Shown here one piece after another: positions 55,912 through 64,000 of a stretch of 64,000 bases of DNA (position 1 is the stretch's first letter; each line of letters starts with the position of its first letter). The stretch covers positions 27,472,289 to 27,536,288 of the forward strand of contig NC_037091.1 in the NCBI RefSeq assembly GCF_002994745.2. The letters run 5' to 3'. The notes below the pieces were generated by a model, which made no database searches, had not been told where the DNA came from, and saw nothing but the letters and a program-made list of their open reading frames with translations. The translations under genes were made by a program, and so were the position numbers. This DNA comes from Rosa chinensis. Lineage: Eukaryota; Streptophyta; Magnoliopsida; Rosales; Rosaceae.

Positions 55912-58900
55912 CTTGTGAACCCACTCAAACTCCCCGCCTCTAGGATCAAATGTCCTGTCCTGCAGACTGATCAATTTAAGGGTAAAACGAGGACCACATT
56001 CCTGAGTGTTTAAGACAGGAAAGAACGTTAAGATCTACATTTATTAATGATACAATAAAGAATAAAGAAATAAACGTAAACTGCATGCTATGGTAGATGT
56101 GGCAATACCCTGCCTTCCTATGTCACATAAATGGACTAAGAACTAAACATAAGGACATTTCAAGTGGTGGAGGAAATTCAGCCAGGGCCCTGGGCCAAAC
56201 CAGATCGAGACAAGAAAGCAAATGCAAGAGGAACAAATAAATAATTGACACCAACCTGTAGGCGCGCAAATGGTTTTGCTTCAGTAATAGCGTCAGCTTT
56301 GGAATCTTTGGTCTTTTTGCCCTTTACTTCAGCCTGTTTAGTCTCTTTGGTTTCAAAAATGTACCTAAACACATAGAAATTAATGATCATCAGTAAACAA
56401 AAAGCTCTACAGCAAAGAAAAGTATATAAGATCACAAATATAAGAAAGGATCACTGCAAGAACTAAAAATAGCAAAGGAGGCACACCGATGATGCCGGAA
56501 GAATATAAAATCTCGCTGGTTGTGGAAAGTTACAACTCGCCGACCATGAAAATTTGGTTCTTGAGGGAAAAGTGACTGTATTTATCTGAAGAAAGCAGGT
56601 GAAAGAAGGAAACCATTAGGAGCTTGAAGGTAATCCATCCTTACATAAGAAACCACTTGAAACTAATTGTACAGGGAAAAAAAAATGAAATTACCACACT
56701 GTGTGATGAGGTGTATTTGAACCAAAAAGTCCAAAATGCATCTAATATAATGTGAGAAAACATTTCAAACAAGTTAAGGATTGCAACCTCCCAATACGAT
56801 GACCAAGGCGTGTTGTAAAGTTGTTTAATACAAGCTCAGGCTAATGATTGGTTGGATTTCCATGATTCTGCAGGCATGCCAAATAAAGAATAAGGAAAGA
56901 AAATGACAGTTAACACACCCTACATTAATTCCCCAGAGATGAAAAATTAATACTTTGCAAAATTTTATTCTTTTGGACTCTTTCAAGATTCTTAATCTCA
57001 ATGACTCCTCTTTTCACCAACTGAAGAAAATAAAAACCTTTCATCGCAATATGTGGCAAAACAGTATAAAGATGGTACTGTTTTGATACATGCAACATAT
57101 AGCAACGAACCTTGATATCCTTCCGTAAAACAAGCTTTGAGAGCTTAAAATAGGCAGTAGGTCCATTAGGTAAGCCAATAATTAGGAGTGCATCTGAAAA
57201 ATGATTGCAGTAGTTGAAGTCAGATAAAAAACAACAGGGAAAATATGGGGACGATCTCATTTCACACAGAATTTAGAAGTTAAAGACATCAGAAGCAAAG
57301 TCTGAGAGACCAACCTGGTTCCCGGCGATTGGTATGAACAACAATTAAAGAAGTGAATTCCTTTTTATTTGCATACTCTATAATTATTTGAAAAAGTGAA
57401 AAACAAATTGATATAAAAGACAAAAATGGTACCTTTTTCAAGTCATAAGTGCCTATTTTATAGTACTGCGCATTTGGATCACCGAAAGTAGTTCCTCTAT
57501 AAAAGCCCTCTGAAAACCACCAAAACAACAAAAAGCATAAACCTTAGCACACATTGGCAATCACCTTACCATAAAATATATCAGTTCTGTAACCAACAAA
57601 AGCTAAAATGACATTGAAAACAAGTAAAAGACCAATACATACAGAAGAGTTAAATCGGCAAGTGGTGATCAATATCTTCGGATTCGATTCACGCTTCAAA
57701 ACTGCACTAAACTCATCCGCATCATTTCTAACAAACAACTGCAAACTCGCTAATAACCTGCCACCATATATCTCATCCTTCTTCCCAATTAGTACTTCCC
57801 TCTTCAACTGCTTTTAACATCCTATTCAATGACCACTCGCTGATTTGCAGGGATAAGAAATCAAAGCGACATTCTTTCATAGTTTCTGAGTTCAGTATTC
57901 TTACAATCATCTTCATTGAGCACCATTTCAGCACTTCCTGCAGTCTCTCCCTGAACTTCAAATTGGCTCTGATCATCTGTGGCTTCATCGTCTAATAAAA
58001 ATAAAATTGAGTTAATTGAGTTGAAAGCAGAAAACGATTTTATTGTTGTCACCCCCATGGCATTCATGCCTTATTTTTATAACTTGAGACAAGAAAAAAA
58101 AAGTACAAAACCTCAAATTGCATATAAAGCCAAATATAGCAGATACAGGCAATGGCATAGGAAATTTGAAAATGTTCATTATTCACTACCAAATTTTGTT
58201 CACTAGGGACACCATGAACAGATTGCACAATAAATGAGGTTTATATGCAAGTATACTATGCTACAAGAACAACTAAAGAAGCTTACCATTTAATTAATCA
58301 AAACCATCGGTATTAAGGGATCATCCAAATCCTGATTGTTCTTCACCTTCTTTCCTTTTCCTTTCCTCAGTTTCTTTGTCTTTTTCTTGTCATTGGCCGC
58401 TTTGGTCGAGTTATCTAGTGAAATGACAAGAGTAAACCGCATTGAGTTCATTTTGAATGCAAAATTCTGACCAAGTAATTAACAAGTTAACATTTAACAA
58501 AGCTAGAACTCCACTTTACCTTCAATAGAGATCTGAACAACTTTTCTCGAATCACCATTGTTTTCTTCTCTCTTTTTCTCTTTCTCATCTCTGAAGGTCC
58601 TGAACTTTTATCTGGAAACAATTCAACACAATAACAACTTGTTTATACTTTATTCTCTTCTCATCATAAACCTACAGAGCAAAACTTCAACTTTCCAGGC
58701 CGAATTATCCAAGTGTCTTCTGTCTACTACATAATGGACATCAATTACACACATTCATGTATTGATTTTTGTTCTAAAATCCAAAACCCTTTCTCTACTA
58801 ACTTCATTCTACATAATCCCAGAAGCATTCAAGTCAATTCAAACAGCAAAATGAATCAAAAACAAAACTTGAATCAAAGTGCAAGAGATTAAAGCGACGA

Positions 58901-58969
58901 ACCCTTTTCAACAGGCTCCAAGTTACTCTGGGCAAGCTCCTTGTTCTTCTTCCTGTCCTTGACTCCCAT
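55912..58969 (-). pseudogene. RPF1: Ribosome production factor 1 (Brix domain) pseudogene captured by the CACTA element
   Basis: RPF1 is a nucleolar Brix-domain protein of 60S subunit assembly. Minus-strand exon-like blocks in the correct order are: 58969-58903 (start MGVKDRKKNKELAQS), 58611-58520, about 58420-58330 (Lys-rich), about 57810-57643 (DADEFSAVLKRESNPKILIT), 57509-57433 (AFIEELLSVI, GTYDLKK), about 57375-57315 (EYANKKEFTSLIVVHTNRRE), 57193-57111 (DALLIIGLPNGPTAYFKLSK), 56867-56788 (LVLNNFTTRLGHRIG), 56585-56487 ([20 protein letters not shown]), 56364-56256 and 56001-55912 ([21 protein letters not shown]). Defects: an in-frame TAG at 56841-56843, a one-base loss in the 57433-57509 block, probably a TAA at the start of the 56585 exon, and no recognisable last exon. 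The introns are kept, so it was copied from DNA, not mRNA. Confidence 0.88.
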
Positions 58970-59789
58970 CTTCTCTCTGAGTAAATAGCTCAACTACAGA
59001 ACTGAGACTACCTTATCTTACTTGAAACCAATGCAAAGCAAGAAGAAGAAGAAGAAGAGGGTATCTAAACCTTAAGGAAACGAACCAAAATATGAGACCA
59101 AGTTCGGAACTTGACTGATTTCGCAGGTGTTGCATGTCTTTGGCTCATGGATTGTCTCGGATTCAAGTGAAGACTTCGACCGGGTGCTTCGATGGAGATT
59201 CTTTTTAGGGTTGAGTTGGGGTTTGGCCAGAGACGAGTAGACTTTCAAGAACTAGAGAAGACGACGGCATTATGAGGTTTTGATTAGAGTTTGGTGGCTG
59301 TGATTGGATTTGGTGGAAGAAGGTGTCGGAGCCAAGGCACGATGTTGAAGCCTTGAATAGGAGTTGAGGCTTCTGGGAGAGAAGAGAATAAGAGAAGAAG
59401 AGAAGAAATACCCCGTCTGGAGCTTGCAAAGAATGAGATTTATCTTCTCTCTGGGGCAGAAGAAATACCCTAATTGAGTAGAACCCAACTCGATTGGTCA
59501 GAACCCAAATCCCTCATTTCAGCAGAATGAAAAACCCCCAAATTGAACCCAACTCGAACCCTAATCAAGTAGAACCCAAATCGAATAGAATCTAAATCCA
59601 AACTTTGAAAGATGGTGATTTGTGATGGCTAAGTGTTTTGAGAAGATGATGAAGAAAAGCTCCAGATTTTGCTCGAAGTGAAGAAAAGCTCGGGGTTTCT
59701 CTCTCAGACATGAAAAATGGCCAAGGCATTAAGTGTGCCCTCGAGTTGCCTAAGGCAATAGGCATTAATATTTTTTTTTTAAAGTCAGA
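58970..59789. other. CACTA interior upstream of the RPF1 copy
   Basis: Probably the 5' UTR and promoter-side flank taken along with the gene: a GAA-rich stretch at 59037-59060 and a leader-like region to about 59700. No coding exon or transposase motif is recognised. Open frames near 59205-59488 are minus-strand low-complexity stretches. Confidence 0.4.
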
Positions 59790-60357
59790 CAGACAACGTA
59801 TAGATATGTTTACGTTGTCTGATTTGTTACATAGCTAAGGGAATGAAAGATGGAAATTTCTTGCCTCTGCAATCAAAATATTAGGTTTCATGCTTGGGCT
59901 AGTCATTTCTCATTCACACAACATAAATAGTTCATTCTGTTGTTGGAATTTGCAAGCATAACAAACAATTGCAGCCGAATTTTCTCGTTTTGGGGGGAAT
60001 GAATGTCATTTTGGAGCCATTTCCAAATTTTGGTACTCACTTGCACAACAGAACATTAAAAACCATTGTATGATGATTTGCAGGTATACTCCTACAACGG
60101 AAGTAACTAAACTGTTGTCCAATTTAATGGCATCTAGGGTACAATTTGGAGCCAAATTTGACTCAATGGTAGGAGGGAAATATGCCGGTCTTTTTTTTTC
60201 ATTCAGACAACAGATAATCTTTCTTTCCGTTGTGTCATCACCTCCTAACTAGAAGTTTTAGAATTTGAGCATCTTTATACAACGAAGATTCATTAAATGT
60301 GTTGTATGATTCAATTGTTGTCAACAGACAATAGAGGATTTGTTCCCCGTTGTGTGA
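59790..60357. repeat. Right subterminal repeat region of the CACTA element
   Basis: Repeated GACAACGTA, CGTTGTCTGA, CCGTTGTGTGATCA and TTGTATGAT motifs mirror the left subterminal region and run up to the right terminal repeat. Confidence 0.8.
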
Positions 60358-60390
60358 TCACCGTTGTGTGATGCAATTTTTGGTGTAGTG
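60358..60390 (-). repeat. Right terminal inverted repeat of the CACTA element
   Basis: On the minus strand it starts CACTACACCAAAAATTGCAT. It differs from the left repeat at positions 15 and 27 only. Confidence 0.92.
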
Positions 60391-60393
60391 TTA

Positions 60394-60732
60394 GCCTGAG
60401 TCGATGGTCGAGGTCTTGAAGCTTCGCTGGCAACGCGACACCAGGCGATGCCGTATGTGCCATCACCGGAGATGCCGAGTTTGTGCTTTTCTGTTCTCCA
60501 ACCTCCAGTCTAAATTGAGCCTAACCATCACCATAATTAGAGTAAGTATCACTCCCTTGACCAAAACCCCATGGCCCGACCTCTAGCACCAACCACAGTC
60601 GCCGCACGAGTCGTCGCTTGTGCGTGAGCCACCACAGCTCCGCCGCTCATGGATGCTAGATTGCCAGACAGTTTCGAATAGGTAATTACTGTACCCTCTT
60701 TTGGTTAAACCCCGAATTTCGATTTGGATGGA
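60394..60732 (+). mobile_element. Older LTR-like leader region, right piece
   Basis: Continues the sequence interrupted by the CACTA at the TTA site. It is GC-rich with CGCCGCTC-type motifs, then becomes AT-rich (GTTAAACCCCGAATTTCG). It ends at the presumed GGA target of the second CACTA-like element. Confidence 0.3.
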
Positions 60733-61667
60733 CACTAGGCTAAAAAAGCTAACAGACAACGGACCAAATTCGTTGTGTGATTTGGACGATCTCCGTTGTG
60801 TATCGGAGCGTTGTGTGATGAAAAATGGCACAACGGTGGAAACCTGTTGTGTGAAACACAAACAGTCAACACTTATTTGTTAAAAGTGTTGTGCCTTCAC
60901 TCAGCAGATGGCAGCCACAATTGCTGCGCAGTCATGCTGTGCGTGGCATGTGCATCCTTCAAACAACATAACTTGTTCCAAAGCTGTTGTTGGAAAGCCT
61001 AGTCAGACAACAGTTTTTTTAATTTCACCGTCGTCTGATATACCATCACACTTCAGTTGTGCAATATGCTTGTTGTGTGAATTGGTTTTGGACAATAGAG
61101 TTTAGTTTTTACCGTTGTGTGATTGTAATGAATGCATTGTGCAAATGGTCTAATTTTGTGTATTCAAACAATGTTGAATTGCCGTACTATAAAACTGTTG
61201 TACAATCATTTTCATTTTCTATATTTTGTGCACAATAATGCTCCATTTTACCTAATGAATGAAATCAATTAGAAAGAAAACACATTACAAACCATCAAAT
61301 GAGTAATCCAACCCATTCTATATACATCAAATGTTAAAAGGGAGCATTTCTCAATCATCCAAGCCAACATTAAAAGAAAAAAAGTATTCTAATACATATG
61401 CCCATCTACTTGGGATATCCAAAACTGATACAAATTATTCCAAAACTAGAGTGCCATGCCATTATCAATATCAACAAACCATCAGAAATTAATATGATTA
61501 TAGACAAAAATAGGAGCAGCTGCTGCATGTGAATATTATACGCCAGCAGAAGCAGAAAATGGTGCGTCTGTAGGATCAATATTTTCCCTATCTTTTGCAG
61601 AATCCAGAATGAGTCTGTCCTTCTTACCGGCTTGAGGATCTCAGTTATCTACAAAAGCTAGAGGATA

Positions 61668-61862
61668 GGCTAGATTAATATAGAACTTTAATCTTTACAT
61701 GCACGCACAATTGGGACTTTCAAAGTGATACTACTATGTTAGTTAAGTCCACAACCTATGTTATTAGTTGAAGCAAAAGAAAAGGCTTGATTAATACAAA
61801 GCTTTAAGTTGTACATGTATACACACAATTGGGACTTTGATAGTGATAGTACTATGTTAACA
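61668..61862. repeat. Imperfect ~117-bp direct repeat in the second CACTA-like element
   Basis: GATTAATATAGAACTTTAAT ... CACAATTGGGACTTTCAAAG and a diverged copy GATTAATACAAAGCTTTAAG ... CACAATTGGGACTTTGATAG lie about 117 bp apart, both ending in ACTATGTTA. It is an old local duplication of unknown role. Confidence 0.6.
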
Positions 61863-62483
61863 TAGCATATGCTATCTGTGAAAGAAAGAGAAAAGATTGG
61901 ATTAATAGTTTAATACAGAGTTGTAAAATCAATTCCAGTTAGTTGTGTATTTCAACTTCCAGGTTTCTTTCAAAACAAGCATACATAGATCGTCAAGGTC
62001 TCAAGTGTTTTCCCAAAGTCACAACATCAGTCAATAAAAACAAATGAGAAAACCCAGAAATAATGAAAGGCTCACTAAATCGAACAAAAAAAGTATAAGT
62101 TATTGAAATTGATTAGCAGCTGATCAGATTCAAAATTGAAAAGCATCATAGATCCAGAAAAATTACCATGCAACAAATGTTTTCACTCTTTATCAACTAC
62201 AATTAAGTTTCTTCTCACCAGCTCCAAGCTCTCAGCTACCTGCAAAAGCAAGAGCATGCCTAAGGTATAGCACCAAGCAAGAGAAAAGAGATAGCATTCG
62301 GCACTTCTATTAAAAAGAGCATGAAAGGTACGCTCATATTATCAATTGAGAAGAGAGAAATATAACTCCTTTTTTTTAGGAATCTAGAATTTCAAATACA
62401 TAGATTTAAAATATGAAAACATAAAATCAAAGGGGAAATCAAAATACAAGCCTAGGAAATAAATTCATATTGGAAACAAATTC

Positions 62484-62562
<79 letters not shown>
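62484..62562. repeat. (GT)n(GA)n compound microsatellite
   Basis: About 18 bp of GT repeats followed by about 60 bp of GA repeats. It sits in the intron just after the splice donor of the 62575-62662 methyltransferase exon. The GA run creates an artificial open frame (RERERE). Confidence 0.95.
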
Positions 62563-62564
<2 letters not shown>

Positions 62565-62574
62565 TTGTTATTAC

Positions 62575-63250
62575 CGAGAAGCAAAATCAAGGAGCTCATC
62601 CTGCAAATTCTTAAGCTCCTCCATATCCTCTAATCTCCACTGTTCCAACGTAAGTCTGCCCTCTTCAAAAAGGCAATAAGAGATATAGCATCAAATAACT
62701 AAATAGAAAGTTGGTATATAGCCTAAGTTAACTTTTAATTCTTATACAATCACCTTGGGGAGAACATGCAGTCCAGAACATGGAGCATCCAGCAGAACTG
62801 TATCACACTTCATAGCATTATTGTCCTGGAGAAAAGATAAGGACAATAAGAAATTTCATGTCCCAAAGATCAATGTTGTATAGAGGTGATAACTTACAGT
62901 ATAACTATGCATATCAACATGGATAGTGGTGATGACACCATCTACTTGGTGCAACTTAGCCATTTCTTTGAGGATTCTCAACCGCCCTTCATTTATGTCA
63001 ATTGCATATACCATACCTCAAACCCAATGATAGTAAAAGAAGATTAGAAAGTAAGATCCAATTCATAATACAAGAATAAGAATTCCAAAATTCTTCCTCA
63101 GTGGGTTGATATAGAAAACTAATAATTTAGATCATGAATTACCTTGGCCACTCAAAAGTGACGCAATGTAAAGAGTCTTTCCTCCAGGAGCAGCACAACA
63201 ATCAATAATGCTTTCACCCTGTGGAGGATCTACAACAGAAACTACCAGAC
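62575..63250 (-). pseudogene. NOL1/NOP2/Sun (RsmB-like) RNA m5C methyltransferase exons, frameshifted
   Basis: Four minus-strand exons with GT-AG boundaries: 63250-63143 (LVVSVVDPPQGESIIDCCAA then PGGKTLYIASLLSGQ), 63016-62898 (MVYAIDINEGRLRILKEMAK, VDGVITTIHVDMHSYT), 62825-62754 (CDTVLLDAPCSGLHVLPK) and 62662-62575 (RADLRW, then LEDMEELKNLQDELLDFASR). They hold the S-adenosylmethionine-binding motif DCCAAPGGKT and the catalytic-cysteine motif LDAPCSG of the family; the order and spacing fit plant chloroplast RsmB-like proteins (At3g13180 type). An extra base at about 62639 shifts the frame within the last exon, and the following YSTCS exon with the second catalytic cysteine was not found. 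The N-terminal exons were not found either. So this is probably a captured, decaying fragment in the second CACTA-like element; a live gene with a misread base cannot be ruled out. Confidence 0.8.
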
Positions 63251-64000
63251 CTGCAATGAGATTGCAGTATACAGTTTAAGAAGATAGCCATATAAAAAGT
63301 CCACCAATAATAACATAAAAACTAGAATATACTCTGAGCAAGCCAAAAGAAACCAAGAAAAAGATCAGATAATTAGATCTTAGGCCTCATATTTGAAGCA
63401 ACAAATTGAAGTAGATTGTCAAAATTAAAAGATGTTTGATATTAGTTACCTTCCTTCTATGTCTTAGGAAATTTCTCCAGCTGAAAGTGTGCTTCCTAGT
63501 CCAGCGGATCATTCCTAGGTCAAACATAAGCATCTTTGACAGCCAAATAGCTATTCACCAATGTCTTAATCTCATATATATGTGCATATATGTGGTTCAG
63601 TCCCAATCAATTCGTAAAACGCTATAACAAGTTTGAAACACTATAATAAGTTTGCAACTAAGTTAAGTTCACATAAAAGTTGAAATAAAACTATCATTGA
63701 AAATATACATCTTAGATAATTATATTCATTAACAGATAAACAAGAGATTAAAATGACAGAACAAAGAAATTAATTTTACCAAATGACAATGCAGATATCA
63801 AAAGTTGACAATAATAACTGTTAAGAATGAACAAGTTCAACAGAAGTACCAATCTAGAGGGTGTACAATACAAGTCAGGCTACTAATAAAAAATTCCAAG
63901 CCTTTAGTGAGACTACTATAATAGTCTGCATCAATACTAACTATCATGTACTAGCAAGAACAAAATGCAAGATGATAATCATCAAAGGAATCCATACCTG
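63251..64000. other. AT-rich DNA upstream of the methyltransferase exons
   Basis: Where upstream exons of the methyltransferase would be expected I recognise none. A minus-strand open stretch near 63450-63550 ends in a possible splice donor, but its translation matches nothing known to me. No terminal repeat of the CACTA-like element is seen before the window ends. Confidence 0.3.

Larger units (their letters stand above)
52417..60390. mobile_element. CACTA (En/Spm) transposon carrying a captured RPF1 gene copy, TSD TTA
   Basis: Starts CACTACACCAAAAA and ends TTTTTGGTGTAGTG, with TTA at 52414-52416 and 60391-60393. The terminal inverted repeats are 33 bp with two mismatches. Both ends carry the short subterminal ACAACGG/CCGTTGT repeats typical of CACTA elements. 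The 7974 bp include a nested solo LTR (53468-55435). No TNP1/TNP2 transposase frame is seen. The main cargo is a multi-exon pseudogene of ribosome production factor 1 on the minus strand. It therefore looks like a non-autonomous, gene-carrying (Pack-type) CACTA. Confidence 0.92.
60733..64000. mobile_element. Second CACTA-like transposon, left end only (right end outside window)
   Basis: A candidate terminus, CACTAGGCTAAAAAAG, is followed at once by the same subterminal motifs as the first element (AGACAACGGACC, CGTTGTGTGATT, CACCGTCGTCTGAT) to about 61210. A non-coding stretch comes next (about 61210-61400) whose order matches 52930-53140 of the first element (TGTGCA, TCCATTTTACC, AAGCCAACA, TAAAAGAA). 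It is therefore a related element in the same left-to-right sense. Its first bases match the other family's terminus at 11 of 14 positions. The right end and TSD cannot be checked (left flank GGA). Confidence 0.65.

Noticed and set aside
55912..58969. RPF1 as an intact host gene
   Set aside because: It lies inside CACTA termini with a TSD and has a premature stop, a frameshift and no recognisable last exon.
62470..62679. Open frame with a long Arg-Glu repeat
   Set aside because: Produced by the GA microsatellite on the strand opposite to the methyltransferase exon.
1..64000. tRNA, rRNA or organelle-derived insertions
   Set aside because: No cloverleaf, rRNA or plastid/mitochondrial gene sequence was noticed. 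The only tRNA-related sequences are the retrotransposon primer-binding sites.

Overview
This is nuclear DNA of a flowering plant, most likely a eudicot. The signs are GT-AG introns, AT-rich intergenic DNA, plant protein families, Athila- and chromovirus-type LTR retrotransposons, CACTA and hAT DNA transposons, and long GA/GT/poly-T microsatellites. The genus cannot be fixed from the sequence alone. Only two stretches look like intact host genes: the 3' end of a BMS1-like ribosome biogenesis gene (121-1829, + strand, cut by the window edge) and a gene for a GPI-anchored protein like Arabidopsis At1g61900 (26016-29728, - strand, five exons read in one continuous frame). Nearly everything else is nested transposons.

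Layout. 1-2615: BMS1 3' exons and spacer. 2616-15825: stacked Athila-like Ty3/gypsy DNA. A forward 5' LTR with its primer-binding site is followed by a reverse-oriented Athila element that carries a decayed integrase and is truncated upstream. Two solo LTRs sit in the reverse element, and one of them contains an 828-bp hAT element. 15826-25300: fragments of chromovirus-type LTRs, another Athila-type solo LTR and an unclassified tandem/inverted repeat family split by a probable solo LTR. 25300-32433: the GPI-anchored protein gene and its flanks. 32439-47759: a complete LTR retrotransposon with a 5-bp target-site duplication (TSD) that has LTRs, PBS, gag and PPT but no pol. It was itself hit by three solo LTRs, one of them inside another. 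47760-52416 and 60394-60732: older LTR-like DNA interrupted by a solo LTR and by a CACTA transposon. 52417-60390: that CACTA transposon, 7974 bp, with clean termini and TSD. 60733-64000: the left part of a second CACTA-like element of the same family.

The most interesting structure is the CACTA pair. The first element encloses a multi-exon copy of the ribosome production factor 1 gene (RPF1, Brix domain), on the strand opposite to the element's arbitrary left-to-right direction, with a premature stop and a frameshift. The second encloses exons of a NOL1/NOP2/Sun-type RNA m5C methyltransferase, also on the minus strand and frameshifted. This fits gene capture (transduplication) by a non-autonomous CACTA family. 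Eight solo LTRs with recognisable 5-bp TSDs show that LTR-LTR recombination has been a main force in the region.

All coordinates and terminal repeats were read by eye. Family assignments rest on recognisable motifs, and no alignment or database search was run.
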